Assembly (NCBI GenBank): GCA_023391635.1
Contig: JAEWAQ010000076.1
Span: 1 to 64,000, forward strand
DNA: 64,000 bases
Source: Bacillota bacterium
GTDB lineage: Bacteria; Bacillota; Bacilli; Paenibacillales; Paenibacillaceae
Direction: 5' to 3'
Shown: one piece after another, positions 43,599 to 52,233 of the stretch
Layout of the letters: each line of letters starts with the position of its first letter
How positions within the stretch are numbered: position 1 is the first letter of the stretch
Notes under the pieces: model-generated
Database searches by the model: none
Seen by the model: only the letters and a program-made list of their open reading frames with translations
Told to the model about the DNA's origin: nothing
Program-made: the position numbers and the translations under genes

Positions 43599-45596
43599 AT
43601 GAATACAACCCATCATATTCCTTATCCATTTTATTGGGACGATGTGCCAATCGATCTTTCTTTCATCTACCAAGATGAAAAGCCAGCGGGGAAGCATGGC
43701 TTTCTACAGGTCAAAGAGGGTGAATTTGTTTTTGAGGATGGAACGGCCCCTAAATTCTGGGGAACTAATTTAAATAGCGGCAGTAATTTTCCACCGCATG
43801 ACTTTAGTGAAAAGTTGGCCAAAAGATTAGCGAAAATTGGCGTTAATCTGATCCGTTTTCATCAATTGGACGCGGAATGGTCGACGCCCAACATCTTCCA
43901 GTTTGCAAAAGGAAAACGCAAGGGAAATACGCTGAGTTTCGATCCCGAAAGTATGGACAGATTGGATTATCTCATTTTTTGTTTAAAGCAAGAAGGCATC
44001 TACATGTATATGGATATGCTGACTTATCGTAAATTTACAGTCGATGATGGAGTGGAACAGGCTCCTTTATTACAAGATGCGGCTCGACCTTACAGCAATT
44101 TCGATGAAACGTTAATTCGACTGCAGAAAAAATTTAACGATGATCTATGGACACATAGGAATCCTTACACTGGACTTGCCTATAAGGATGATCCTGCGAT
44201 TGTGCTTACGGAAGTAGCCAACGAATCGGATATGTTCAGCCGAACGGTGATCATTCCATCCTACAAAGCGAATTTGGAGCTCAAGTTTCGCGATTGGCTG
44301 GAACTGAATCATATTGACTATGAGCATAAAGAACAAGAAATCAATTTTTCGAGTGATGACAAGATCATGCTGGATTTTCTAAGCAAAATACAGGAGGACT
44401 ACTATGTTGAAATGATCGGGCATTTGCGAAGCATTGGAGTGAAGATCCCCATTGCCGGAACGAATTGGGCGAGTAATGCGGGGAATCGACGTGCGCAGCT
44501 GGTTACTGACTTTACGGATGGCCATGCCTACTGGTATAGCTGGCAGTGGTCCGAAAAACTGAGGAAATTCAATAATCATTCAATGGTAGCAAAGACGGAT
44601 ACGATTTTATCTGATCTTACTTTCTGCAGGCTGCTGGATCGACCTTACTTTATTTCGGAATGGGATGATCCTTGGCCCAATGAATGGCGTGCAGAAAGCC
44701 CGCTGTTTATGGCGGCAATTGGATCGCTGCAAGGATGGTCAGGATTTGCCATTCATACATATGCCTATACCACAAGGACGGATATAGATCGGACAGGTAA
44801 GGAAATATCGTCCAGTGCCATCGGGAATGTGCCTTTTCGGGAAGGGGTCTTCACTACCTGGAACGATCCTTCTAAATTCGGCCTGTTCTATCATGCCGCT
44901 TTGATGTTCCGTAGAGGAGATATCAAACAGGCTGAGAAAAGTGTCGGCATTAGAATAAACGATTTGTCATTGCGCTCAACAATCGATTCTACTCCAGCTC
45001 TGAGTTTAATTTCAGAAAAACACAGGGTTGGCATGGAATTTACAGGCCAGAACAATAAAGCAGACCAATATATTGAATGGAATGATGAAAATGCAGTAGA
45101 TAAGAGCTCAGGAGAAATCTTATCCGATACAGGTGAGCTTTATCGCAATTGGCATAAGAGATTTGGTTGGATCGATACCGATAAATCGAAAGTAATTTAC
45201 GGTTTCCTTGGCGAGATTGGCGAAATAACCATTAAGGGCTTGAAAGTTCATGCCCAAACAGATTTTGCCACCATTGCTTTAAGTTCATTGACTGAGAAGC
45301 CGATAGTAGAAACGGATAATATGCTGCTTACGATGATTGGCAGATCAGAAAATACAGAGATGAAATTTAATGCAGATCATACAGAGTTGCTTGATGTTGG
45401 AAGAGCCCCTATATTAGTAGAAGTTATCGAAGCGGAAATAAAAATGAATACCAACATTCCCAATTTAAGAGTTTGGTCAGTCAATCCCGAAGGTTTTTTT
45501 GCAGGGGTTGTACCTTCAGAATATGAGAACGGAGTATTAAGCTTCAAAACGGGGGCTAAATTTCCTTCGATGTATTACCTTATACAAGCTGAATAA
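43599..45596 (+). CDS. GH5-like (clan GH-A) glycoside hydrolase
   Basis: A 665-residue protein without a signal peptide. The barrel starts with F-W-G-T-N-L-N-S-G about 50 and I-G-V-N-L-I-R-F-H about 83. T-E-V-A-N-E209 is the likely acid/base at the end of strand 4, and Y-F-I-S-E354-W-D-D the likely nucleophile. The C-terminal part (about 430-665) is a beta-sandwich. AGGAGGT lies before the ATG, 22 bases after the ceramidase-like gene. Subfamily and substrate cannot be told; it probably acts on internalised oligosaccharides. Confidence 0.75.
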   Translation: MNTTHHIPYPFYWDDVPIDLSFIYQDEKPAGKHGFLQVKEGEFVFEDGTAPKFWGTNLNSGSNFPPHDFSEKLAKRLAKIGVNLIRFHQLDAEWSTPNIFQFAKGKRKGNTLSFDPESMDRLDYLIFCLKQEGIYMYMDMLTYRKFTVDDGVEQAPLLQDAARPYSNFDETLIRLQKKFNDDLWTHRNPYTGLAYKDDPAIVLTEVANESDMFSRTVIIPSYKANLELKFRDWLELNHIDYEHKEQEINFSSDDKIMLDFLSKIQEDYYVEMIGHLRSIGVKIPIAGTNWASNAGNRRAQLVTDFTDGHAYWYSWQWSEKLRKFNNHSMVAKTDTILSDLTFCRLLDRPYFISEWDDPWPNEWRAESPLFMAAIGSLQGWSGFAIHTYAYTTRTDIDRTGKEISSSAIGNVPFREGVFTTWNDPSKFGLFYHAALMFRRGDIKQAEKSVGIRINDLSLRSTIDSTPALSLISEKHRVGMEFTGQNNKADQYIEWNDENAVDKSSGEILSDTGELYRNWHKRFGWIDTDKSKVIYGFLGEIGEITIKGLKVHAQTDFATIALSSLTEKPIVETDNMLLTMIGRSENTEMKFNADHTELLDVGRAPILVEVIEAEIKMNTNIPNLRVWSVNPEGFFAGVVPSEYENGVLSFKTGAKFPSMYYLIQAE

Positions 45597-45620
45597 TGTG
45601 ATTGATGGCAGTTGCATGGG

Positions 45621-45761
45621 CTCTTGACAGGCGTCCAAATGCATGATTACTATACAGCTAAAGGTATCCGCATCATGATGTGGGCAGAAAAACTGCAAAA
45701 TTTTATCGGCTATGACGGAATTGCGCGGGGATGTGTATTTGAGGAACGAACCGATTTGTGA
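45621..45761 (+). pseudogene. relic of a GH20 gene
   Basis: The frame reads L-L-T-G-V-Q-M-H-D-Y-Y-T-A-K-G-I-R, then M-M-W-A-E-K-L-Q-N-F-I-G-Y-D-G-I-A-R-G and V-F-E-E-R-T-D, stopping at TGA 45759-45761. It matches the interior of the 58951 product (around its residues 350-397) with few substitutions. No start or catalytic D-E remains. It is an isolated fragment of about 47 codons from a related gene. Confidence 0.75.
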
Positions 45762-45840
45762 TAGCATCTGGTTCAGATGCTTCTATTGCAGGAAAGCGGA
45801 TATCTTGAAGTTTGGCTGTTAGTTCCAGCCTTTCCTCCTT

Positions 45841-45855
45841 TTGAAAGCGTTTTAA
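45841..45855. promoter_or_regulatory. cre-like site (CcpA)
   Basis: TTGAAAGCGTTTTAA agrees with the catabolite-responsive element pattern W-T-G-N-A-A-N-C-G-N-W-W-N-C-A except near the 3' end. It lies upstream of the kinase-regulator-importer operon and would allow glucose repression. Confidence 0.45.
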
Positions 45856-45923
45856 TAAAAAGTAGTGGATAAACCGATGACCATCTAAGAATAGAAATGC
45901 CTAAGAAAGGTGAGATAAGTTAC

Positions 45924-45986
45924 ATGAATTACAAAAAAATGATCAAAGCATTTATCATAGTTATGAGTTATGAATATGCGGGGTAA
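45924..45986 (+). CDS. 20-residue leader ORF overlapping the kinase start
   Basis: ATG 45924 follows AAAGGTGAG at normal spacing and encodes M-N-Y-K-K-M-I-K-A-F-I-I-V-M-S-Y-E-Y-A-G, ending TAA 45984-45986. It overlaps the kinase start (45970 or 45976), which has no ribosome site of its own. Translational coupling is likely. It may have no function as a peptide. Confidence 0.4.
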   Translation: MNYKKMIKAFIIVMSYEYAG

Positions 45987-47784
45987 ATTAATAATCGGCG
46001 CGCCGATTAACCGGCAGTTCATCGTCATGATTTTAATTTTATCTATGCTTAGTTTGTTTATGCTGGGGTATCAATATTCTAAAATGGCTAACCAACTTGA
46101 GCAGAATGATTTGGAATTCGCCCAAGCAATGGTTAGCCAGATTGTAAAGCAAATAGAGGAAAACAGTATTCAATTGCAAAGAACTCTATTAAATATTTCC
46201 TTTAACAAAGTTGTTCAGGAATTCGTAATGGAGGTGGATATTGCTGCAAGATTTGAAGAGGAGCGCTTAGTTAATAATTTTCTAGGGAATATAACTGAAC
46301 TGCAAAGCGGGATTCTGGACATCGCCATTATTGGGGAAAATAAATATTCCCTTCAGGGTCTCTCCGATGAAAAGCTTGCTTTAATCAATGAAATACCACA
46401 GGGGAGAGGATTTTATTTTTCTTCTATGAAGCCCTATATGGCTAAGCAAGATAGTAAAATCCAGAATTGCTTTCTAGTTTCTTTTCCTTTTGTTTCCATA
46501 AATAGTAATAACCGGCTTGAATATGACAATAAATATGCCATGATAGTTTTATTTGTAGATGTTTCAACTTTTTTAGGAAATGCACCCAATGAAATTGAAA
46601 ATTCAAAGATGGGATACTACATTTTGGATTCCGAGAAGAAGATTGTGTACGCTAATCGGAAAAGCACCTCCGACGAATTGCTTGAAGCTTTTCGAGATGA
46701 CAGCGAGATTCAGCCTTCTTTTGGAATTGACAATAGTAATACGGTTAAAACAATTTATCAAACTATACCATCGGCTGGATTGGAGCTTTTTTGCACGATT
46801 CCTAATTCATATAGCTTTTTGAAGGCAGTTTTAAGCTATAGGAGTTACTTAATTTGGGTTGCCATGTACATTGGTATTTTTATCTTGTTTATAGGACTTA
46901 TATCGAGAAGTATTATCCGGCCTCTCAAAAGATTAAGTGCTTTATTCCGAAGAGTTGGAGGCAGTGATATTGGGGCACATAAAAAAAGAGTCATTATAAA
47001 TGGCTGCGAGGAAATTACACATTTATCCACTAATGTTAATTTGATGTTTGAACAAATCGACAGGCTTACACATGATATTATTGAAACCAATGCCCGTCTT
47101 TATGAAGCCCAATTTGCTCAAAAAGAAGCGGAATATGAATATTTAAAAAGTCAAATTAATCCACACTTTCTATACAACACTTTGGAAACAATTAAGGGAA
47201 TGGCGATTGAAGATGCCTCTCATCGTATTGCAGAAGTTACTGAGGCGCTAGGGCAGATGTTTCGTTATTGTGTCAAGGGAGGTAACTTTATACCTATTCA
47301 TGAAGAACTGAATATTGTGAAGTCTTACCTAACTATTCAGCAGTCACGCTTTAATAACAAATTCGAAACGTCCTTTAAATTACAGTCAGCAGTGATGAAT
47401 TGCGAAATACCAAAAATGATTTTACAGCCTTTGGTAGAAAACGCTTTTGTTCATGGTCTCGAAATGAGAAAAAGTGGCGCTGTGATCACTGTTAGTGTAG
47501 TATCCCTCTCTGATGACATTGTAATAAGCGTTGAAGACAATGGTGAAGGTTTCGATGAGGTCATACTTGAAGATATAAAAAAGAGTCTTAATAGTGCTTC
47601 TCAAAGTTCTTTTTCAAGTAATACTGACAAGATAGGAATTATCAATGTTCACCGGCGCATTCAATATACATTTGGCGAGAGCTATGGCTTAGAAATAAAG
47701 AGCACTTTCAGTCATGGTGCCGTCGTTTCAATTAAATTGCCACGGAGGTGGGCAAACGATGTACAAGCTGATTTTAGTGGATGA
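45970..47784 (+). CDS. YesM-type sensor histidine kinase
   Basis: A 604-residue membrane kinase: helix about 17-37, extracellular region to about 290, helix about 292-315, HAMP about 315-370, I-N-P-H-F-L-Y-N with H399, and HATPase with L-V-E-N-A-F-V-H-G. An in-frame stop at 45964 fixes the start at 45970 or 45976. The gene is strongly AT-rich compared with the kinases at 18595 and 24294. It overlaps the following regulator gene by 26 bases. Confidence 0.9.
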   Translation: MNMRGKLIIGAPINRQFIVMILILSMLSLFMLGYQYSKMANQLEQNDLEFAQAMVSQIVKQIEENSIQLQRTLLNISFNKVVQEFVMEVDIAARFEEERLVNNFLGNITELQSGILDIAIIGENKYSLQGLSDEKLALINEIPQGRGFYFSSMKPYMAKQDSKIQNCFLVSFPFVSINSNNRLEYDNKYAMIVLFVDVSTFLGNAPNEIENSKMGYYILDSEKKIVYANRKSTSDELLEAFRDDSEIQPSFGIDNSNTVKTIYQTIPSAGLELFCTIPNSYSFLKAVLSYRSYLIWVAMYIGIFILFIGLISRSIIRPLKRLSALFRRVGGSDIGAHKKRVIINGCEEITHLSTNVNLMFEQIDRLTHDIIETNARLYEAQFAQKEAEYEYLKSQINPHFLYNTLETIKGMAIEDASHRIAEVTEALGQMFRYCVKGGNFIPIHEELNIVKSYLTIQQSRFNNKFETSFKLQSAVMNCEIPKMILQPLVENAFVHGLEMRKSGAVITVSVVSLSDDIVISVEDNGEGFDEVILEDIKKSLNSASQSSFSSNTDKIGIINVHRRIQYTFGESYGLEIKSTFSHGAVVSIKLPRRWANDVQADFSG

Positions 47785-48511
47785 TGAGCATTTTGTAATT
47801 AAAAGTCTGGAGTCTTTGCTTGAATATGAAAAACTTGGATTTGAAATTGTAGGAAGAGCGCAAGATGGCGAAGAAGCACTCGCGCTTATTCAGAATGCAA
47901 AACCCGATCTGGTAATCACTGATATTCGCATGCCAATGATGTCAGGTATCGAGTTGATGGAAAGGTCAGCCGAGATGGGAGTCTCTGCGCTGTTTATAGT
48001 GCTGACAGGATATGCTGAGTTTAGTTACGCTCAAAAAGCCATCAAGGCGGGGGCAATTGAGTATTGCCTAAAACCTTTCGACAAGAAGGAAATTGGAAAT
48101 GCAGTTATGAACTCAATTAGTAAAATTGATAAGCATCGCAGCTATTTGGAATCACTTCCTCCCATAGATGATTTAAAATATGAGTCAACAGTAAATAAAG
48201 TCAAAAAGTATATGGATGAGCATTATGCCGAAGACGTAAGTCTATCGATGTTATCCGCTAAGTTTTCGTTTAACCCCAGTTATTTAAGCAACAAATTCAG
48301 GAGAGAAACGGGTATGTCAATAACTGATTATCTTATTAAGTCCAGAGTACAAAAAGCTTGCAATCTACTAGCCGCATCATCTTTGACGATCGTGGAGATT
48401 GCGAGAGTAGTAGGCTTTGAAGATTATCATTATTTTGCCAGGGTTTTTAAAAAAATTGTTAATATCACTGCCACGGAGTATAGAGCAAACAGGAAAAAGC
48501 AACAGTATTAA
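47759..48511 (+). CDS. AraC-family response regulator (short YesN type)
   Basis: A 250-residue regulator with receiver (D-D at 9-10, D55 in T-D-I-R-M-P, K-P near 107) joined by a short linker to the AraC domain (about 145-245). It lacks the long middle region present in the 26041 regulator. GGAGGTGG lies 7 bases before ATG 47759. Partner of the 45970 kinase; likely controls the importer and lyase genes that follow. Confidence 0.9.
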   Translation: MYKLILVDDEHFVIKSLESLLEYEKLGFEIVGRAQDGEEALALIQNAKPDLVITDIRMPMMSGIELMERSAEMGVSALFIVLTGYAEFSYAQKAIKAGAIEYCLKPFDKKEIGNAVMNSISKIDKHRSYLESLPPIDDLKYESTVNKVKKYMDEHYAEDVSLSMLSAKFSFNPSYLSNKFRRETGMSITDYLIKSRVQKACNLLAASSLTIVEIARVVGFEDYHYFARVFKKIVNITATEYRANRKKQQY

Positions 48512-48548
48512 TCCACATTATTCAACAAATCGTATATATGAAAGATGG

Positions 48549-48580
48549 ATGACCGCACAGTATAATTGCTGTACGGTCAT
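48549..48580 (+). terminator. terminator after the kinase-regulator pair
   Basis: ATGACCGCACAG and CTGTACGGTCAT pair with one mismatch around an 8-base loop; TCATTATTTAT follows. It separates the regulators from the importer genes. Confidence 0.6.
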
Positions 48581-48610
48581 TCATTATTTATGAGAGGAGG
48601 GAAGTTCTCT

Positions 48611-49522
48611 ATGAAAAAGGCAGGTTTATTAAAAAGAACGATACAGCATAAATATTTTTATCTTATGTTGGCTCCTTGCTTGTTATACTACTTTGCTTTT
48701 TCCTATGTACCTATGTATGGGATTCAGGTTGCGTTTCGCGATTTTAGTTATGTGAATCCATTTGGCGGCGCTTGGGCTGGACTAAAGTACTTCAATGAAG
48801 CACTAAATGACTACATGCTTATGCAGACAATTGGCAATACGCTTGTAATATCCGTTATGAAGCTTATCACCGGATTCCCTGCTCCTGTTATCATTGCGCT
48901 ACTGCTTAATGAAATTATTGGGCGTAAGTCCAAACGTATTTATCAGACGGTGTTTACATTCCCACATTTCATATCATGGGTTGTCGCCTCGGGTCTTATC
49001 CTCAATATCCTTGCGAGTTCGGGAATATTGAATCAAGTATTGCATTTTTTCGGACTTCCTTCTCAGGATATTCTGACTAGCGAGACAGCATTCCGACCTA
49101 TGCTGTATATCACGGATATATGGAAGGAGGCAGGCTGGGGAAGTATTATATACCTTGCGACAATTGCAAGTATTGACCCTGAAATATACGAGGCAGCTCG
49201 TGTCGATGGTGCAAATCGTTTTCAACAAATGAGATTTATTACCATTCCCTCCTTGTATTCAGTAATGGCTATCCTCTTTATTTTATCAGTAGCGCGAATT
49301 ATGGACGCTGGCTTTGATCAGATTTTCAACCTTTATAATCCTTCGGTCAGCGGTGTAGCCGAGATTATTGACACTTATTTGTATAAACGCACCTTTATTA
49401 ACGGTATGAGCTTTAGCTCATCAGCAGCTTTAGGCCTTGCCAAATCAGTCGTCAATACAATCCTTTTGCTTAGTGCGAACTATATTTTTAAAAGATTACG
49501 CGGATCCGGAATTTATTCATAA
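48611..49522 (+). CDS. ABC sugar importer permease (LplB type)
   Basis: A 303-residue permease with F-S-Y-V-P-M-Y-G-I-Q-V-A-F and the loop E-A-A-R-V-D-G-A-N-R-F-Q-Q. The ATG at 48611 follows GAGAGGAGGGAAG; a longer frame to 48566 overlaps the terminator region and is rejected. It is followed by the partner permease after 17 bases. Confidence 0.9.
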   Translation: MKKAGLLKRTIQHKYFYLMLAPCLLYYFAFSYVPMYGIQVAFRDFSYVNPFGGAWAGLKYFNEALNDYMLMQTIGNTLVISVMKLITGFPAPVIIALLLNEIIGRKSKRIYQTVFTFPHFISWVVASGLILNILASSGILNQVLHFFGLPSQDILTSETAFRPMLYITDIWKEAGWGSIIYLATIASIDPEIYEAARVDGANRFQQMRFITIPSLYSVMAILFILSVARIMDAGFDQIFNLYNPSVSGVAEIIDTYLYKRTFINGMSFSSSAALGLAKSVVNTILLLSANYIFKRLRGSGIYS

Positions 49523-49539
49523 AGGGGTGAGGAAATAGG

Positions 49540-50427
49540 ATGCTCGAAAAAAAGAAACCGCAAATAAGCCCTTTTACGGTTATTAACCATACGATCATGA
49601 TCTTGTTAGCGATCGTTACCATATTCCCGTTTTACAATATTGTAATCGTTTCCTTGGCCGATTATAAGGTGTTGGCAAAAAGTCCTTTATACTTATTCCC
49701 TACATCCTTTGATTTTGAAGCCTATCGACTTGTTTTTATGAACAAAAATATATTTAATTCCTTCTTTGTTTCATTTTTTATAACTGGATTTGGAACATTT
49801 TTGAGCTTATTAATGACTACTGCAGCAGCATACGCTTTTTCAAAAAAGACGTTACCGGGCAGAAGTACTATGTTTCTCATTGTAATTTTGACCATGTATT
49901 TTTCCGGAGGTCTTATTCCTAGTTACTTAACAATCAAGGCATATGGTTTGATTGACAACATATTTGTGTTGATTTTACCTAATCTTATCTCAGCATTTAA
50001 CATTATTCTAATGGCAAACTACTTTGCATCACTTCCTCACGGGCTGGAGGAGTCGGCGAAAATTGAAGGCGCAAATGATTTGTATATTCTTGCACGCATC
50101 GTTATACCAATCTCGATGCCAATCATCGCGACAATAGGATTATTCTATTCGGTGGGCTATTGGAATGAATGGTGGTTGGCAAAGCTATATCTGTCCGATA
50201 AATCTTTTTGGCCATTGCAAATGGCATTGCGTGAAGTGCTTTTTAATTTTAATCAAATGGCAGGAAGTGAAGCGGCCAAGGAAATAGCAGCCAAGAATGC
50301 TGCTGTTTATACGCGCTCTGTACAATCGGCGGTTGTGGTCATTACAGTCGTTCCTATTTTATTTGTATATCCATTTATTCAAAGATATTTTACAAAGGGT
50401 ATCCTACTAGGCGCTGAAAAAGGGTGA
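49540..50427 (+). CDS. ABC sugar importer permease (YtcP type)
   Basis: The partner permease, 295 residues: F-S-G-G-L-I-P-S-Y, loop E-E-S-A-K-I-E-G-A-N-D-L-Y-I-L and ending T-K-G-I-L-L-G-A-E-K-G. Ribosome site AGGGGTGAGG lies upstream. Forms one importer with the 48611 permease and the 50477 binding protein. Confidence 0.9.
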   Translation: MLEKKKPQISPFTVINHTIMILLAIVTIFPFYNIVIVSLADYKVLAKSPLYLFPTSFDFEAYRLVFMNKNIFNSFFVSFFITGFGTFLSLLMTTAAAYAFSKKTLPGRSTMFLIVILTMYFSGGLIPSYLTIKAYGLIDNIFVLILPNLISAFNIILMANYFASLPHGLEESAKIEGANDLYILARIVIPISMPIIATIGLFYSVGYWNEWWLAKLYLSDKSFWPLQMALREVLFNFNQMAGSEAAKEIAAKNAAVYTRSVQSAVVVITVVPILFVYPFIQRYFTKGILLGAEKG

Positions 50428-50476
50428 AAGCCCTATTTCATATAGCAATACAAATACATGATATGGAGGGATTATT

Positions 50477-52141
50477 TTGAGACAGAAGAAGATTACCGCA
50501 ATCTGCTTGGCCATGCTTTTACTTTTCCTTACAGCATGTGGAACGAGTACTCCAACATCGACCCAGCAGCCATCATCTACCCCGCAGTCATCACCGATGT
50601 CTTCGGAGAAAGCATCAGTCGAGGAGAGTTCCAAACCCGAACCAGAACTGAAGCCGATTGAAGTATCGGTTGCAACATGGGATATTGCTTTGGGTTTCCC
50701 TGATGATGGCACGACGGATCCTTTGTATGATTTCATCAAAAAGAAGTTTAATATTACGATTGTCCCCAAGAATGTAACTTGGGATGATTATTCAGAGAAA
50801 ATTCAATTGTGGGCAGCAGGCGGCCAGCTGCCAGATGTATTCACGATCGATGCACAAGGTCGGCCTTTTTTAAGTACATGGATCAAGGAAGGACTTGTTC
50901 GTCCAATTCCTGACGACCTTTCCGCTTTCCCCACTCTGAATGCTCTTATGCAAACAGAAGTTTACACTACTTATAAACATGATGGGCATTACTATGGTCT
51001 GCCCAAGCCCAATTTCAATGCCGATCTTGACCGATCGGCTGATAAAGCAATTTATTATCGCAAAGACTGGATGGAAGCGGTAGGCATTACCAAGATCCCT
51101 GATAGCACGGAAGAGTTTATCACCCTTGTAAACGCTTTTATAGAGAAAGATCCTGAAGGCACAAAGCCTGTCGGTGCAACTGCTTATAACATTGGGCATT
51201 TGCTTAACATGATGTTTTCTTATCTTCCTGGAATGGGTGCAGGTGGTAATTCATGGATTTTAGAGGATGGTAAATGGACGTTGTCATTATTTCAAAAAGA
51301 TGCGCTTCCCGCAATTAAAGAAGCTAAAAAGCTTTTTGATGCAGGTGTCATTGATCGGGACGTTACAATTGTTAAAGGCAATGAAGGAATAGATAAGTTT
51401 GCTTCTGGACGCTCCGGAGTGCTTTTCTATGGTGGAACTCCTGATTATGCTAAGAGATTGATGGATGTTTTTAATAAAACCTATCCCGGCAAGAACTTTT
51501 ATGATATCGTCACGGTCACACATCCTTGGAAAAGTCTTGATGGTAATTATTATGTAGCAGGCACCGATGGCCCAGTGACTGAAAACTATTTTAACGCCAA
51601 GACAGTTGATGACGAAAAGATGGAACGTATGTTAATGCTCTCGGAGTATCTGCTCTCTCCGGAGGGGTCAGATCTGATAAGTTACGGGCTGCCTAATGTT
51701 GATTTCACTAGGGATGGTGACAAGGTGACCATTACTAGAGAGAAAGATGATAAGGGAGAATATATTAATCTATGGAAAAAGTACCCATCATTGAATCTCT
51801 TTGGTTGGTATGCAACATGGAACGCCACTTTTAACTATTATGACCCAGGTTTACCGGAAAAAGGGCGTGAACAAGCGCTAGCCATTCGTGATTGGGCCAA
51901 AACAAACGCAAAACCAGCGCCAAACTCACCTGCAATGAGTGCTCTGGAGTTCGAAGGTATGGATACTATGGCTATCAGCGGTGGTGATGAGCTAATTAAA
52001 TTAATGCTTAGCAAGGATGTAGACAAGGCTTATAACGATATGCTCGGTAAGTTTAACAAAGCTGGTTTGCAAAAGTATCTTGATAAAGCGAATGAGGCTG
52101 CTAAAGCTGCAGGTATTACAACCCAGCGGACTAACTGGTAG
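50477..52141 (+). CDS. extracellular solute-binding lipoprotein
   Basis: A 554-residue lipoprotein with signal peptide ending L-F-L-T-A-C and a long S/T/P-rich linker (about 22-55). Binding-protein features: L-P-D-V-F-T about 119, Y-Y-R-K-D-W-M-E-A-V about 194. TTG start, 6 bases after GGAGGG. It sits after its permeases, unlike locus D and E. A very strong terminator follows. Confidence 0.9.
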   Translation: MRQKKITAICLAMLLLFLTACGTSTPTSTQQPSSTPQSSPMSSEKASVEESSKPEPELKPIEVSVATWDIALGFPDDGTTDPLYDFIKKKFNITIVPKNVTWDDYSEKIQLWAAGGQLPDVFTIDAQGRPFLSTWIKEGLVRPIPDDLSAFPTLNALMQTEVYTTYKHDGHYYGLPKPNFNADLDRSADKAIYYRKDWMEAVGITKIPDSTEEFITLVNAFIEKDPEGTKPVGATAYNIGHLLNMMFSYLPGMGAGGNSWILEDGKWTLSLFQKDALPAIKEAKKLFDAGVIDRDVTIVKGNEGIDKFASGRSGVLFYGGTPDYAKRLMDVFNKTYPGKNFYDIVTVTHPWKSLDGNYYVAGTDGPVTENYFNAKTVDDEKMERMLMLSEYLLSPEGSDLISYGLPNVDFTRDGDKVTITREKDDKGEYINLWKKYPSLNLFGWYATWNATFNYYDPGLPEKGREQALAIRDWAKTNAKPAPNSPAMSALEFEGMDTMAISGGDELIKLMLSKDVDKAYNDMLGKFNKAGLQKYLDKANEAAKAAGITTQRTNW

Positions 52142-52160
52142 TAAATCTGTTTGCGTGCTT

Positions 52161-52204
52161 TATAAAAAGTTGTAAGAACCAAGGTGTTCTTACAACTTTT
52201 TATA
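52161..52204. terminator. strong bidirectional terminator
   Basis: TATAAAAAGTTGTAAGAAC (52161-52179) and GTTCTTACAACTTTTTATA (52186-52204) form a perfect 19-base stem with a 6-base loop and U-run in the stem base. It isolates the lyase gene at 52234 from the importer operon. Confidence 0.85.
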
Positions 52205-52233
52205 AAAATATTAATGATAATAGGGAGTGATAC

